A DNA stretch of 64,000 bases from Neptuniibacter victor (GTDB taxonomy: Bacteria; Pseudomonadota; Gammaproteobacteria; Pseudomonadales; Balneatricaceae), in contig AP025763.1 in NCBI GenBank assembly GCA_027943745.1, forward strand, positions 3,844,001 to 3,908,000, written 5' to 3'. Made by a program: the position numbers and the translations under genes. The notes beneath the pieces were generated by a model that saw only the letters and a list, made by a program, of their open reading frames with translations, made no database searches and was not told the DNA's origin. This document shows positions 35,649-46,974 of the stretch, piece after piece (the stretch's first letter is position 1; each line of letters begins with the position of its first letter).

Positions 35649-35671
35649 ATAGGCCCCAGCAAAGGGCCTAT
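35649..35671. promoter_or_regulatory. 8-bp inverted repeat between acpH and the response regulator
   Basis: ATAGGCCC and GGGCCTAT around a 7-nt loop lie about 64 bases before acpH and 100 bases before the regulator at 35772. As both genes start away from it, it is an operator candidate or the hairpin of a leader, not a terminator. Confidence 0.35.
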
Positions 35672-35771
35672 ATACTTTTGATCTATAAAGTTAATATTTT
35701 TCCTGAATTAAACAGACTTTTTGTGATCTCTGCATATACTTAGACATGACTACCGGTTATGAGGGGAAAGT

Positions 35772-37997
35772 ATGTCTGACGAGCTCATTATTTTTGCCGA
35801 AGAAGACAGTAATGATTCTGACAGTTTGGCAAATACGAGCAACGCCCGTCCATGGAAGGTTCTAGTTGTCGATGATGATAAGGATGTACATGAAGCGACC
35901 AAATTTGGTTTAAAAGGCTTGGTTTTCCTTAACCAACCTTTAGAGCTTATACACGCCTATTCCGCCTCAGAAGCCACAGCAATTCTCAGCGCAGAATCTA
36001 ATATTGCCGTTATCTTGCTCGATGTCGTGATGGAAACAGAACACGCGGGCCTAGAGTTGATCAAAGTAATCCGTGATGACCTGCAACTGCACAATACGCG
36101 TATTATTCTCCGTACAGGCCAACCAGGGTACGCACCTGAAATTGAAGTAATCCTTAAATACGACATTAATGATTATAAAAATAAAGCCGATCTCACAAGA
36201 ACACGGCTCTACACAACGGTCACAGCAGCGATACGTTCTTTCTCTGAAATCACAGCCATCGATACCAGCCGTAAAGGACTAGAACGAATAGTACATGCCT
36301 CAAGCGAGCTCATGTCACTGCATGGTATTCGTGAACTCGCAAACGGCATAATAACTCAGCTAGCAGCGCTACTTGGGATACCGGCAGAAGGCATGATCTG
36401 CTTTAAAACCAATCCAGACCCTCAAATGAATGCGGATGATTTCACCGTCGTCGCAGCATCCGGAGAACTGGCTGCGGGCATTAGTTCGCAATCTTTCACA
36501 GTTGAAGATGCGAATATCCGGGCAATGCTATCGGATTCCGCCAGTAAAAGACGCAGCGTAGAGAATGAGTACGCCTGTGTTTTATTCTTCCCTAGTGAAT
36601 GCCGCAATGACATGCTGCTTTACCTCGATATACAACGCCCTCTTGAGGATACAGAGCAGCAACTACTCGAAGTTTTTTGTAGAAACATTTCCGTATGTTT
36701 AGATAACGCAACGATCCTTGACCGTCTTCACAATTACGCCTATTTCGACTCGTTACTTGATATCCCGAACCGTGTTTCGTTTGCAAATCACATCGATAAA
36801 ATGATGCAGAAGCAGGTAGAAAACCAAGTCATTATTTTGATCGATATTGACCATTTCAGCGGTATCAACGATACATTAGGTACCGAATCGGGTGACGAAC
36901 TTCTACGTTTAATAGCAAACCGATTCAGCAGTTTCTTACCAGAAGACATCTTTATCTGCCGGGTATCAGGTGACACATTTGGCCTAATGGGGCCGCAAGA
37001 AAGCCTCATCCCCAAGAACATTAGTGACAACTTATCCAAACCATTTCAGCTCTTTGGTGATGATTTATCGATCTCTATTACGCAAGGATTTTATGTCCTT
37101 AAAGATGCCAATATCAGTGGCACGAATGCGATCAAACGAGCCAACATCGCTCTAAAACGGGCAAAAGCGATTGTCCGTGGGGACGCGGTTGAATACACCC
37201 ATGAGATAGAACGCGAAACACACCAACGAATGTTACTGCTGCAAGGTTTACGCAAAGCACATGCAGAAAATGAACTCTATTTAGCCTACCAACCCCAGAT
37301 TGATCTGCACACAGGCCGCATAAATGGTCTTGAAGCGCTTATGCGCTGGAAAACAAAGTCTGGCACCATGATTACACCTGACCAATTCATCCCCGTAGCA
37401 GAAAGCTCAGGCATGATCGTTCCGCTCGGTGAGTGGGTCATGGAAACCGCCTTAAGAGATCTTGAATACTTAGAAAAGCAATATAACTTAAATCTACAAA
37501 TGGGAATTAATATCTCTCCCGCCCAATTCCGCCATCCCAACTTTCTAGAGATGGTCAGTCATAAGCTACAAAATTTAACTTTGGCTGCAGAACAAATTGA
37601 GTTTGAAGTCACTGAATCTGTCGCCATGATGGATACGGAAAAAGTGCGTGAAATTTTACAAGTGATCCATGACTCAGGCGCACGTGTAGCTATCGATGAT
37701 TTTGGTACCGGCTTTTCCTGCTTAAGTTATTTAGAAACACTTAATTTTGACCGTCTTAAAATTGATAAATCATTTATCGATAAGATGATGAGTAAGACGA
37801 CGAGCACCCATATTCCGGAAATGATTATTAGCTTAGGCAAAGACCTAAATATGGCGGTCATCGCTGAGGGCGTAGAAACCGAAGAGCAAGTTGAACGCCT
37901 AAAAGAGTTATCCTGTTTCGAAGCCCAAGGTTACTTTTTTGGCCGTCCTATGGAGCTTTCTCAATTAAAAGAATGGATTGAAAACCACATTGCCTAA
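35772..37997 (+). CDS. REC-DUF3369-GGDEF(degenerate)-EAL response regulator, probable c-di-GMP phosphodiesterase
   Basis: This soluble protein has 741 residues. REC spans about 28-165 with phospho-acceptor Asp84 in LLDVVMETEHAG and the signature IILRTGQPGYAPE. DUF3369 follows (about 170-320). The GGDEF site reads S399GDTF and the I-site is absent, so it is unlikely to be a cyclase. EAL (about 490-735) is intact: E521AL, INISPAQF, FEVTES, IDDFGTG, LKIDKS, IAEGVET and AQGYFFGRP. It is followed by a binding protein and a Cache kinase, and thus probably is the output of that kinase. The front half is paralogous to the HD-GYP regulator at 50134. Confidence 0.92.
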   Translation: MSDELIIFAEEDSNDSDSLANTSNARPWKVLVVDDDKDVHEATKFGLKGLVFLNQPLELIHAYSASEATAILSAESNIAVILLDVVMETEHAGLELIKVIRDDLQLHNTRIILRTGQPGYAPEIEVILKYDINDYKNKADLTRTRLYTTVTAAIRSFSEITAIDTSRKGLERIVHASSELMSLHGIRELANGIITQLAALLGIPAEGMICFKTNPDPQMNADDFTVVAASGELAAGISSQSFTVEDANIRAMLSDSASKRRSVENEYACVLFFPSECRNDMLLYLDIQRPLEDTEQQLLEVFCRNISVCLDNATILDRLHNYAYFDSLLDIPNRVSFANHIDKMMQKQVENQVIILIDIDHFSGINDTLGTESGDELLRLIANRFSSFLPEDIFICRVSGDTFGLMGPQESLIPKNISDNLSKPFQLFGDDLSISITQGFYVLKDANISGTNAIKRANIALKRAKAIVRGDAVEYTHEIERETHQRMLLLQGLRKAHAENELYLAYQPQIDLHTGRINGLEALMRWKTKSGTMITPDQFIPVAESSGMIVPLGEWVMETALRDLEYLEKQYNLNLQMGINISPAQFRHPNFLEMVSHKLQNLTLAAEQIEFEVTESVAMMDTEKVREILQVIHDSGARVAIDDFGTGFSCLSYLETLNFDRLKIDKSFIDKMMSKTTSTHIPEMIISLGKDLNMAVIAEGVETEEQVERLKELSCFEAQGYFFGRPMELSQLKEWIENHIA

Positions 37998-38015
37998 TCA
38001 TTGAATAGGGCCGGC

Positions 38016-39155
38016 ATGATGCTGCTAGAGATAAACAAAACATTCAAACGTTGGGTACTGAGCTTCGGTTTACTGGCTAGTCTTTTTTTTCTTACCAGCT
38101 GTACCGAAAACACCCCGATCAAGATCGGATTTATCGGAGGCTTATCCGGGCGCGTTGCTGATTTAGGCACCGCTGGACGCAATGGGTTCATGCTGGCCAT
38201 TGAAGAACAGAATGCAAAAGGTGGATTACATGGGCGGCCGATCGAAGTCATTTATAAAGATGACCAACAACAGCCCCAACGCGCACAAGCCCTTATCAAT
38301 GATCTTCTAAAAGAGAATGTAGATGCAATCATTGGCCCCATGACGAGTGCTATGGCCATGGCAACTGTCGATCAAATCAATGAAGCAAACAAGTTAATGA
38401 TGGCGTGCACCGTCAGTACTAATAAATTAACCGATCTTGATGACTCATTTATGCGCCCTCTCTCAGATAATCAAACTCATGCGGCAAAAATGGGAGCCTT
38501 TATTCAACAGCAGGAACCTCTAGCAAAACGGGCGGTTGCCATTGTCGACATTGGCAATAAAGCCTACACCCTCGATTGGGTTGAGGGCTTTAAACAAGCT
38601 TACGAAAGCGGTAGCAATTCTCTACGAGCAACACATACATTTATCTCGACTGAAGACACTCCCTTTGCTCGCGTTGCTAATGTGGCAATGAAGATAAACC
38701 CTGATCTTGTCGTACTCGCGATGAATGCAGTTGATGCAACACTGATGATCAAACAAATTCGTTTGACCAACCCTGATGTCGTCATTGCCGTCGCTGAATG
38801 GGCAGGTACGGAAAGACTGATACAACTGGGTGGCCACTATGTAGAGAATATCTACGTACCACAATATATTGATCGTTCGAGCACGAAAGAATCATACCTA
38901 GCATTCAAAAAACGGTTCCATAAACGCTTTCAAAGCTCCCCCGGTTTTCCCGCCCTTTTCTGCTACGACGCAACACGAATAGTACTAACCGGCTTATCAA
39001 AACGAGAAGGGCCTCAAAGTTTAAAGGAAATATTGCTGTCCATCGGCTCTTTCGAAGGTACACAAGGCCCAATTACGTTGAATAAGTATGGCGATGGACG
39101 AAGCTCAACTTTCATAACCCGTATACAGCACGGCAGATTTGTAGTTATGGAATGA
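38016..39155 (+). CDS. periplasmic-binding lipoprotein (Peripla_BP_6, branched-chain amino-acid/amide type), orphan
   Basis: The roughly 379-residue protein has a lipoprotein signal with lipobox FFLTSC. It then has the LivJ/LivK-type fold, with KIGFIGGLSGRVADLGTAGRNGFMLAIEEQN, YKDDQQQPQRAQALINDLL and AIIGPMTSAMAMATV. No permease or ATPase genes are adjacent. It lies between the REC-EAL regulator and the Cache kinase, with 4 bp to the kinase. It likely acts as a ligand-loaded partner of the kinase's periplasmic domain. Start at 38016 or 38019, with AGGG just upstream; a TTG at 38001 is not preferred. Confidence 0.87.
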   Translation: MMLLEINKTFKRWVLSFGLLASLFFLTSCTENTPIKIGFIGGLSGRVADLGTAGRNGFMLAIEEQNAKGGLHGRPIEVIYKDDQQQPQRAQALINDLLKENVDAIIGPMTSAMAMATVDQINEANKLMMACTVSTNKLTDLDDSFMRPLSDNQTHAAKMGAFIQQQEPLAKRAVAIVDIGNKAYTLDWVEGFKQAYESGSNSLRATHTFISTEDTPFARVANVAMKINPDLVVLAMNAVDATLMIKQIRLTNPDVVIAVAEWAGTERLIQLGGHYVENIYVPQYIDRSSTKESYLAFKKRFHKRFQSSPGFPALFCYDATRIVLTGLSKREGPQSLKEILLSIGSFEGTQGPITLNKYGDGRSSTFITRIQHGRFVVME

Positions 39156-39159
39156 AGCA

Positions 39160-41094
39160 ATGACCACAAAAAAAAACTGGCCTCTACGTACAATTTTATC
39201 TTCACAATTTTTAATTGTGGCGATCATTCCTGTCATTTTAGTGGCATTACTATCCCTTTATCTTCTCATTCCAAAAATTAACCATAGCCACTATTTAGGC
39301 CAAAAAACGCTGTCGGAATCGATAGCAAGCCAAGTCACAACCTATCTTGATAATGCCGCGTCAGATCTAAAGGTTTTAGCATCATTTGCTATGCAAGAGC
39401 GAAAGCTGTTTAACCAGAACCTTGGTTTGCTAGATATCTACACAACAAATCAAGCCTATTTTTCGGCCATATATCTAACAGATCTCAATGGTATTATTAC
39501 TAACATTGGACTACCTAGCCATCGACAGTATTTGCGCTCAAATTTCCTATCTCTTGATGTCAGTAATACAAATATTTTTAAACAGGTCACAAGCTCGGGT
39601 CAGTCTGGCTGGTCTGACGTTTTCCTCTCTACCGTCAGCGGGCGCCTATCTGTCGCTTATACTCAGCCTTTTTTGGATGGCACATTGGTAGGTGAAATCT
39701 CAGTAGAAGAACTACCTAAACTGGTCCAAAATCTGGCCAAGCAACATCAAGTTACCGTGATGATTCTTGATAGCCAACGTCAACTAATAGCGCACCCAGA
39801 TGCTGAACTCAGCCATCAACAAATTAATCTATCAACTCTAGATTTAGTACAACAAACAGATAATGGGCAGAGCCTCAGCCTGCCCTTTACGTTTAATCAT
39901 GAACAACTCATTGGTACTGCCTCCATCATGCCCGGTATCAATTGGATGGTCATCAGCGCACAAAACAAGTCAGAGGTTGAAGCCGAGCAATCTGCCGTCT
40001 ATGACATATTAGTCGCAGCAATTTTTATCGGCATAATATCAGCAGGTTTACTCGCAATGCTGCTAGCAAGAGAGTTCATTGCGGGATTTACACACGCGGC
40101 ACTTCAAGCCCGTTCGATTGCCTCTGGAGACTATCAAGCCCCGCCCACTCAATCTCGTATCAGAGAGCTTCAGTGGCTTGCTGATAACTTAGTGACGACA
40201 GGCCAAGCCATCGAAACACGTGAACATGAAATCATTCAGCTAAACTCCGATTTGGAACGGCGCGTTGAAGAACGCACCGAAGACTTACGAATGAGTCATG
40301 CAGAGCTAGAGCTAACACTCAATAATCTCAAACAAGCACAAGAGCAGCTTATTCAATCTGAGAAGCTTTCTGCACTTGGATCACTCGTCGCTGGGGTCTC
40401 ACACGAGCTCAACACTCCCATAGGCAATAGCCTTATGACATCATCGACCCTAACAGAAAGCGTCCGTACCATTGTTAAGCAATCTGAAAGCAACCAACTA
40501 ACTAGATCCAGCTTCGATACTTTTATTTCTGAGGTTGAGCAAGGCAGTCATATTCTAGAACGAAATCTACAAAGAGCATCGGAGCTAATTCATAGCTTTA
40601 AGCAAGTGGCCGTTGATCAATCTAGCGCTAAAAAGCGTGGGTTTAACCTTGAGCAACACTTCTCTGAAGTACTCACAACACTGCACCCTGTGCTTAAAAA
40701 GTCGCCCATCAAAGTCAACACAACCATCGCTAGCTCACTGTTTTTAAATAGCTATCCTGGCGCCCTTTCACAAATAATTACCAACCTAATCCAAAATGCG
40801 TTACTACATGCCTTTGACTCTACTAAACAAGGAATTATCACTGTCACGGCGAATGAAATAGATACGGAGAAGGTCCGGATTATTTTTGAGGATAACGGAA
40901 AAGGCATGAGCAAAGAGATGCAGAGCTCAATTTTTGATCCTTTTTTCACCACTAAACTTGGTCAAGGAGGCAGTGGACTAGGACTTCACATAGTGCACAA
41001 TTTGGTTACCAATGTTCTAAAAGGCACAATAACCGTAGACAGCGATCAAGGCCAAGGGACAAAAATGATTTTAGATCTACCCATAAGCATCTAA
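39160..41094 (+). CDS. Cache-HAMP sensor histidine kinase
   Basis: In 644 residues, TM1 lies at about 13-33, a double-Cache periplasmic sensor at about 40-285, TM2 at about 288-308, a HAMP-like stretch next, then a coiled coil. HisKA-type dimerisation follows with LGSLVAGVSHELNTPIGNS and phospho-acceptor His415. HATPase_c has LIQNALLHA, FEDNGKGMS and GQGGSGLGLHIVHNLV. This NTPIG-type kinase differs from the EIRTP type of the hybrid kinase at 41984. Its cognate partner is most likely the REC-EAL protein at 35772, with the binding lipoprotein as ligand receptor. Confidence 0.9.
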   Translation: MTTKKNWPLRTILSSQFLIVAIIPVILVALLSLYLLIPKINHSHYLGQKTLSESIASQVTTYLDNAASDLKVLASFAMQERKLFNQNLGLLDIYTTNQAYFSAIYLTDLNGIITNIGLPSHRQYLRSNFLSLDVSNTNIFKQVTSSGQSGWSDVFLSTVSGRLSVAYTQPFLDGTLVGEISVEELPKLVQNLAKQHQVTVMILDSQRQLIAHPDAELSHQQINLSTLDLVQQTDNGQSLSLPFTFNHEQLIGTASIMPGINWMVISAQNKSEVEAEQSAVYDILVAAIFIGIISAGLLAMLLAREFIAGFTHAALQARSIASGDYQAPPTQSRIRELQWLADNLVTTGQAIETREHEIIQLNSDLERRVEERTEDLRMSHAELELTLNNLKQAQEQLIQSEKLSALGSLVAGVSHELNTPIGNSLMTSSTLTESVRTIVKQSESNQLTRSSFDTFISEVEQGSHILERNLQRASELIHSFKQVAVDQSSAKKRGFNLEQHFSEVLTTLHPVLKKSPIKVNTTIASSLFLNSYPGALSQIITNLIQNALLHAFDSTKQGIITVTANEIDTEKVRIIFEDNGKGMSKEMQSSIFDPFFTTKLGQGGSGLGLHIVHNLVTNVLKGTITVDSDQGQGTKMILDLPISI

Positions 41095-41099
41095 TACTC

Positions 41100-41984
41100 T
41101 CAGTATTCGGCAACAATCACACGGTTTCGGCCTTGCTCTTTCGCCTGATATAGAGCCCTATCCGCACGATCGAGTAAGCGTTCAATCGTTTCATCATTAA
41201 TACTGAACTGAGCAACCCCTATGCTCACAGTAATAGAGAGGCCCTTTGGATTCAGTTGCTCTACCTCCCGACGAATGCTCTCGGCTTTTTGAGCCGCAAA
41301 TACCTGATCACAATGGCCCAATAAGATCACAAACTCTTCGCCACCAAATCTTGCTGCAATATCCTCTTTTCGACAGTTCTCTGTCAGAAGCAGCGCTAAA
41401 GACTTGAGAACATCATCTCCGATAAGATGACCGTGCTGATCATTCACTTGTTTAAAATGATCAATATCCATCAACAACAAACTCATAGGATCTTCGTGAC
41501 GTATAGCGTTCGCCATCCGCTGCTCAGCAGCTTCAAGAAGATAATAACGATTGTACAAATCCGTTAATTGATCTTTTAATGCTATCGCCTTCAACGTATC
41601 ACGCTGACGTTTTAAGGTAACATGAGTATTTACACGAGCCAGCACAATAGAGGGACGAACAGGCTTAGTGATGTAGTCCACCGCTCCCATTTGTAAGCCT
41701 TTCTCTTCATTACTATCTTCATCACGTGCCGTCACAAAAATAATCGGGATATCCTGCGTATTAGGCTGGCTTTGTAACGTTTGGCACACCTCATATCCAC
41801 CGATATCAGGCATCTCAATATCCAACAGAATCAAGTCTGGAATGGGGTCAGACACGGCTAAGCGAAGGCAATCGCTCCCTCCTGTTGCCACTTTAATCTG
41901 ATAGTGATCCTTTAGGCAGTTAGCCAACACCTTAATATTAGATGGAATATCATCCACAATAAGGACAATAGGCTTATCACTCAT
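41100..41984 (-). CDS. REC-GGDEF diguanylate cyclase response regulator
   Basis: In 294 residues, the REC domain (about 5-120) has Asp55 in LILLDIEMPDIGG, the Thr switch in FVTARDED and Lys in ITKPV. The GGDEF domain (about 130-290) has G214GEEF and an I-site RKED immediately before. This is the WspR/PleD-like layout: phosphorylation would dimerise and activate the cyclase. ATG at 41984 overlaps the TGA of the hybrid kinase gene by one base, with GGAGGG seven bases before. It is the expected receiver of the HPt at the kinase's C-terminus. Confidence 0.93.
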   Translation of the reverse strand: MSDKPIVLIVDDIPSNIKVLANCLKDHYQIKVATGGSDCLRLAVSDPIPDLILLDIEMPDIGGYEVCQTLQSQPNTQDIPIIFVTARDEDSNEEKGLQMGAVDYITKPVRPSIVLARVNTHVTLKRQRDTLKAIALKDQLTDLYNRYYLLEAAEQRMANAIRHEDPMSLLLMDIDHFKQVNDQHGHLIGDDVLKSLALLLTENCRKEDIAARFGGEEFVILLGHCDQVFAAQKAESIRREVEQLNPKGLSITVSIGVAQFSINDETIERLLDRADRALYQAKEQGRNRVIVAEY

Positions 41985-44900
41985 CACTCACCCTCCGTGT
42001 GTGGCAATATATCGATCTTTAATAAACGCTCCAATTGCGTTAATGGCAATAACGCCGCCTGAAAATCAAAAGCAGATAAAGCATCATGCAAGCAGGATAG
42101 TTCTGTTTCTACGTCGGGCAATCCTTGATAACCCCAAAGCTCATCAAACTCTGATGTATCAATATATCCTCCAAGTTCAACAAGTCTCCCAATTTGCCTT
42201 AAAACAGCAACCACTTCATCTTCTGTAAGATTAGAAACGTGCTCATTCGTATGTTGAGCCAGATAAGTAGTAAAACAAGCCTTCACTTCATCATAAGCAT
42301 CTGAAAACGCGGGCAGCAGTGCCATTACTTCTGTCTCTAATCCAGATTTTGCAGTTTTCTCTACTTTCGCCGCCATCTGATTTAGATGCAGAGCGGATAA
42401 GTTTGCAGCCATGCCTTTGATAGCATGAGCCCCCTTACCCACTGTATCCCAGTCTTTCTGTTCCGCGGCCATGTGTAATTTAGCCACAAGAGGAGTCCCA
42501 TCATCTAAGAAAATTTCCAACAAGGGCGCTAGGATCTCTTCTTTGCCCATCATTCGTTCAATAGCCGATGCTTTATCCCAAACGGCTAAAACAGACTCTC
42601 CTGTTAAAGCGCCAGAACTCGGCTCTACCACGGTTCCACCTTCCGAAGCAGGAACAAACTGTTTATTACCAAGGTATTTTTGTAGTCGTTGATGCAATAC
42701 CGAAGGTGACACCGGTTTACTGATGTAATCATCCATACCAGCCGCTAAACACTTCTCCTTATCTCCCTCCATCGCGTTTGCTGTCATCGCAACAATGGTT
42801 ATAGAGGTATTATCCTTCCCGGCTAACCCTTCACGAATCTGTTTAGTTGCTTCATACCCATCCATCTCAGGCATTTGGCAATCCATAAAAATAAGTTGAT
42901 AAGGGCAGCCATTTTTTGAAGCTTGCTCTAAGCTACTTTTTGCTTCAATACCATTGCCCGCGATATCGGCGCTAAAGCCCAACTCTTCAAGAATACCTAT
43001 CACGACCATCTGATTTACATGATTATCTTCAACTACAAGGATGCGATTTTGATCAACCAATGAACCCGCTTGTTTCTGTAGAGTCACATTCTTTAAGTAA
43101 TGGCTAGTCACAAGAGGTTCAGCATAACGTAAAGCATCACCATCTTCGGCAACGACTTGTAAAGCATCAAAAATATCAGAGGTTGTCGCGGGCTTAGGGA
43201 AATAACCGCTAAAACCGATTTCAGCAAAACGCTTAGCATCACCTCGATGTGACATCGAAGTCATCAAGATAGGCTTCGCATCAGAAAAGCGGGGATCTTT
43301 CTGCAATTGAATACCTAATTCTGCACCATCCATACCTGGCATCTGCATATCAAGAAATACAACATCAAAACAGCGGCCGCCGTGCTCTTGATAAAAAGCC
43401 TCGCAATGGGCAAGTGCATCAAAACCATCTTTAGCTTCAAAAACCTTTGCTCCCCAATGCCGTAACTGGGTTGATAGCACCTCTCGGTTAGTTGCATTAT
43501 CATCAACTACGAGAAGGTTTAGAGACTCAATACCGCTAAGAGGCACAACAACCTCAGATTGTGAGCTCTCATCTAAGAGAACATGAAATACAAAGCGGCT
43601 CCCTTGCCCCTCATTACTATCTACGGAGATCGCCCCCCCCATTAATTCGCTAATTTTTTTACTTATCGCTAACCCTAATCCTGTGCCACCATATTCACGC
43701 GTTGTAGAAGCATCCACCTGGCTAAACGAATCAAATAAATGGGATAGTTTGTCTTCTGGAATACCGATCCCTGTATCTTCTACCGCACATTCCAAACGCC
43801 ACTGTTTGCCGTCAACTTGCAGCAGCGATGCGCGTATCAACACCTCACCTTGCTCGGTAAACTTGATCGCATTGCCTACTAGGTTCGTGAGTATTTGACG
43901 TAACCGCCCAGGGTCCCCCTTAACGGTCGAATGCTCGATGCCAGTCAGATCTAATACCAGTTCTAAGCCCTTATCTTGAGCCTGTAGCGCCATCCCTTCT
44001 GCGAATTCACCGAACATACCTCGAAGATTAAAATCAATAGATTCCAACTCCAACTTCCCTGCATCCACTTTGGAAAAATCTAGGATATCGTTAATCAACG
44101 TTAACAATGCATTAGCGCTGGTTTGGGCCACGATGGCACGGTGTCGTTGATCATCATCTAAAGGTGTATTTAATAGCAGACCTAACATGCCTAGAACGCC
44201 GTTCATTGGGGTTCTAATCTCGTGGCTCATATTGGCAAGAAATTCACTCTTCGTACTATTGGCAAGTTCAGCCTCATCCTTCAATGTGATCAAGCGCTGC
44301 TCCATCTCCCTCTCGGCTGTCACATCCACATTTGTCCCTATCATGCGTAATGACTCACCGCTATCACTGGCCATCAGGGCCGCGGTAGCTTTTACATACT
44401 TTATTTGACCATTAGGCAAACATAGCCGGAATTCGCACTTCCAATCATGCTTATTCTCTACCGCATCCTTTAGCGTTGATTCAGCCATTTCGACATCATC
44501 CACGTGGAGGCAAGATCTCCAGTAATCAAAAAACAGATGGTTTTTAACAACATCATCGGGCGTCGCATAGATTAAACACATCTGCTCATCCCAATCGAGC
44601 GCATTATTGAGTAAGTCCCACTCCCAAATGCCTAACCCCGATGACTCAACGGCTAAATCAGTCCTGCGCTTAGCATCCTCTAACTGCCGCTTTATATTTT
44701 CCGCTAAGTCTAAGGCCTGAATAAGCCCCTGCTCAGCATCAACTCTTTGACTAATATCTCTGAACGACCAAACTCGTCCAACAGGCTGTTCCTCAACATA
44801 CATTGGAATTGATGATTGCTCGAACGTACGGCCGTCGCGCAACACAAGCACCGTAAAGTCTTCTTTTTCACCACTATTTAAGAGGCCTTTTACATTTTCT

Positions 44901-46708
44901 GCTGCCTGATCAGCATTCTCTAGCTGACGTAAAATGGGACCAAGGATCCTCGCTTCTGTGCCATACTCCTCGGGAAAACCCCACAATTCCGCAAAGCGGA
45001 TGTTGTAGCGAATCACCAACCCCTTCGTATCGGTTACGAGAATGCCGTTATCTGTTGATTCAAGAATTGATGCCTGTAACGTTAATGCTTCCGTTATCTC
45101 CAGCTCCATCTGCTTTCGCGAAGTAATATCGCTTCTTATCGCTACATAACTAACAGGTTTAGCATCATCCCCTTTAAAAGGAACGATCGTGGTGTCGACC
45201 CAGTAAATACGACCATCTTTTGCTCTATTTTTAATTTCGCCATGCCACACCTCTCCCGAAGAGATGGTTTGATATAACTCGACAAAAAAAGATTTTGGAT
45301 GATGGCCAGAATTTAAAATACGGTGGTTTTTACCTATTAATTCGGCGCGGTCATAACCACTAATTTGAGTGAATTTATCGTTCGCATAGGTGATCAAACC
45401 CTGTAAGTCTGTCACTGCAACAATAGAGTGCTGATCCAATGCAAATTTCTGCTCAGCAACTTGAGCTAAAGCATGCTTCGCTTGCTCGACACTTCGATTC
45501 AGTGCCGTTTCATGTATTTTTCGCATCTCCAACATATAGTTGAAAGCATCAGCTAACTGACTGGTTTCTATATTCTCGGCATTGATCACAACTTCGTTCT
45601 CAATACTTCCAGCAGCAATATCCCTGCTCGCTCGAGACAGTAAAATAATCGGTTTTGTAATGCGGCTAGCGACATTATAAGCCAACACCATAACAACCAA
45701 TGCAGTGAGCAAAGTTAATGCTAGCGTAATTTTTCCTAACCAATGTGCAGAACTCAGAGCTTTAGCTTGACCAATTTCTGAGATTAATAACCAACTAATA
45801 TTTGCCAACGGCATAGCCGTGGTTTGTCCAAACACCAATACATTCGAAGGGCCGACATAACTTGAAACTTGCCCTTCACGCTCCACACTAAAATCAAGTT
45901 TACGCTGCAATACCTCAGATGAATCACCCGCAATGGGGCTAATCAACATACCGCTATCACTAATAATATAATGCGCGGTGGAATCACCTTCTAAATCGGC
46001 AACATTGAGCAGATCAAACACGCGATCAAAGCGTATTTGAACCGCAAAAACGCCAATTTTGGCACCATTTTCATCGTTTATTGGAGCGGACAAAAAACCA
46101 GCAAAAGCACTGTTTGAAGGCGCATATCTCTCCAAACCGGAAAAAGAAAGCTCACCGCTATCAAGTGTCCTTTTAACCGACTTTGCAAAACCAGAGCGAT
46201 TCGAAGCCGACAACAAATTACTGCCTAAATCCGATTCAGCTGCGACGGAGTAAAGAACATTTCCATGTAAATCGATCAAAAAGACATCATAGATATAGTC
46301 ATATCTTTGACTTAGCGTGACCAGATCGGTTTTTTTATTAGCCACCAGCATTGCCCATGAGCTACTTTTCACAAATTGCTCTGCGCTATTGCCGCTTGCT
46401 TCAAAGCCACGTAACAAAGAGGACATTAAATCAGACGTATTTTTAGCTTCTGAATGGATACGAAGATCGGATAAGCGGTAGTCAAACCAATTGGAAATAG
46501 AGCGCACTGTCACTAATGAAGACTGCTGTAGGTTTTTCTGAACAGCATCCGTGAGACTATCTTTAGCCTGTTGATAACTTAACCAAGACACTAACGTCAT
46601 CGGCACTAATGCCAGCAACCCTATCCACAGTACCAGATGTGTTCTAAGTGACTTCATTGGGCGCTCGGCATTAGATGAAGCCGCTTTCAATCCCTTATCC
46701 AAATCCAT
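41984..46708 (-). CDS. multi-domain hybrid sensor kinase (Cache-HAMP-PASx3-HisKA-HATPase-REC-REC-HPt)
   Basis: This is the largest protein in the window at 1574 residues. TM1 (about 22-42), a Cache-like periplasmic sensor (about 50-310), TM2 and HAMP (about 325-400) are followed by PAS domains at about 420-540, 545-660 and 680-805. The transmitter has H829 in [15 protein letters not shown]. HATPase_c has [20 protein letters not shown] and [15 protein letters not shown]1 has its Asp near 1118 ([11 protein letters not shown]), REC2 near 1274 ([11 protein letters not shown]), and HPt has H1428 in [12 protein letters not shown]. It is a BarA/ArcB-type phosphorelay ending in the cyclase regulator that overlaps its stop codon. 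Confidence 0.92.
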   Translation of the reverse strand: MDLDKGLKAASSNAERPMKSLRTHLVLWIGLLALVPMTLVSWLSYQQAKDSLTDAVQKNLQQSSLVTVRSISNWFDYRLSDLRIHSEAKNTSDLMSSLLRGFEASGNSAEQFVKSSSWAMLVANKKTDLVTLSQRYDYIYDVFLIDLHGNVLYSVAAESDLGSNLLSASNRSGFAKSVKRTLDSGELSFSGLERYAPSNSAFAGFLSAPINDENGAKIGVFAVQIRFDRVFDLLNVADLEGDSTAHYIISDSGMLISPIAGDSSEVLQRKLDFSVEREGQVSSYVGPSNVLVFGQTTAMPLANISWLLISEIGQAKALSSAHWLGKITLALTLLTALVVMVLAYNVASRITKPIILLSRASRDIAAGSIENEVVINAENIETSQLADAFNYMLEMRKIHETALNRSVEQAKHALAQVAEQKFALDQHSIVAVTDLQGLITYANDKFTQISGYDRAELIGKNHRILNSGHHPKSFFVELYQTISSGEVWHGEIKNRAKDGRIYWVDTTIVPFKGDDAKPVSYVAIRSDITSRKQMELEITEALTLQASILESTDNGILVTDTKGLVIRYNIRFAELWGFPEEYGTEARILGPILRQLENADQAAENVKGLLNSGEKEDFTVLVLRDGRTFEQSSIPMYVEEQPVGRVWSFRDISQRVDAEQGLIQALDLAENIKRQLEDAKRRTDLAVESSGLGIWEWDLLNNALDWDEQMCLIYATPDDVVKNHLFFDYWRSCLHVDDVEMAESTLKDAVENKHDWKCEFRLCLPNGQIKYVKATAALMASDSGESLRMIGTNVDVTAEREMEQRLITLKDEAELANSTKSEFLANMSHEIRTPMNGVLGMLGLLLNTPLDDDQRHRAIVAQTSANALLTLINDILDFSKVDAGKLELESIDFNLRGMFGEFAEGMALQAQDKGLELVLDLTGIEHSTVKGDPGRLRQILTNLVGNAIKFTEQGEVLIRASLLQVDGKQWRLECAVEDTGIGIPEDKLSHLFDSFSQVDASTTREYGGTGLGLAISKKISELMGGAISVDSNEGQGSRFVFHVLLDESSQSEVVVPLSGIESLNLLVVDDNATNREVLSTQLRHWGAKVFEAKDGFDALAHCEAFYQEHGGRCFDVVFLDMQMPGMDGAELGIQLQKDPRFSDAKPILMTSMSHRGDAKRFAEIGFSGYFPKPATTSDIFDALQVVAEDGDALRYAEPLVTSHYLKNVTLQKQAGSLVDQNRILVVEDNHVNQMVVIGILEELGFSADIAGNGIEAKSSLEQASKNGCPYQLIFMDCQMPEMDGYEATKQIREGLAGKDNTSITIVAMTANAMEGDKEKCLAAGMDDYISKPVSPSVLHQRLQKYLGNKQFVPASEGGTVVEPSSGALTGESVLAVWDKASAIERMMGKEEILAPLLEIFLDDGTPLVAKLHMAAEQKDWDTVGKGAHAIKGMAANLSALHLNQMAAKVEKTAKSGLETEVMALLPAFSDAYDEVKACFTTYLAQHTNEHVSNLTEDEVVAVLRQIGRLVELGGYIDTSEFDELWGYQGLPDVETELSCLHDALSAFDFQAALLPLTQLERLLKIDILPHTEGE

Positions 46709-46974
46709 ATAGCAATAATTCCTTATAACCCTTCAGAAGGCATTTACAATCCCACAACGAGTGAAAGGACTTAAATATCAAATACCTATGAATTCCAGCA
46801 ATCGTTTAAGGATAGTTCATTTTGTCCTAACTCGTGCAACATTTCGAAGTAAAAAAACCTTCATCAATGCACACTAACAATAAGTCATTTGAGACGTGAC
46901 TAATACGATCAAAAGTAGGACAGTAACACCATATAACGGCGTTCTGCCGAAGAGGAAGGCACTCACGGGGATAT

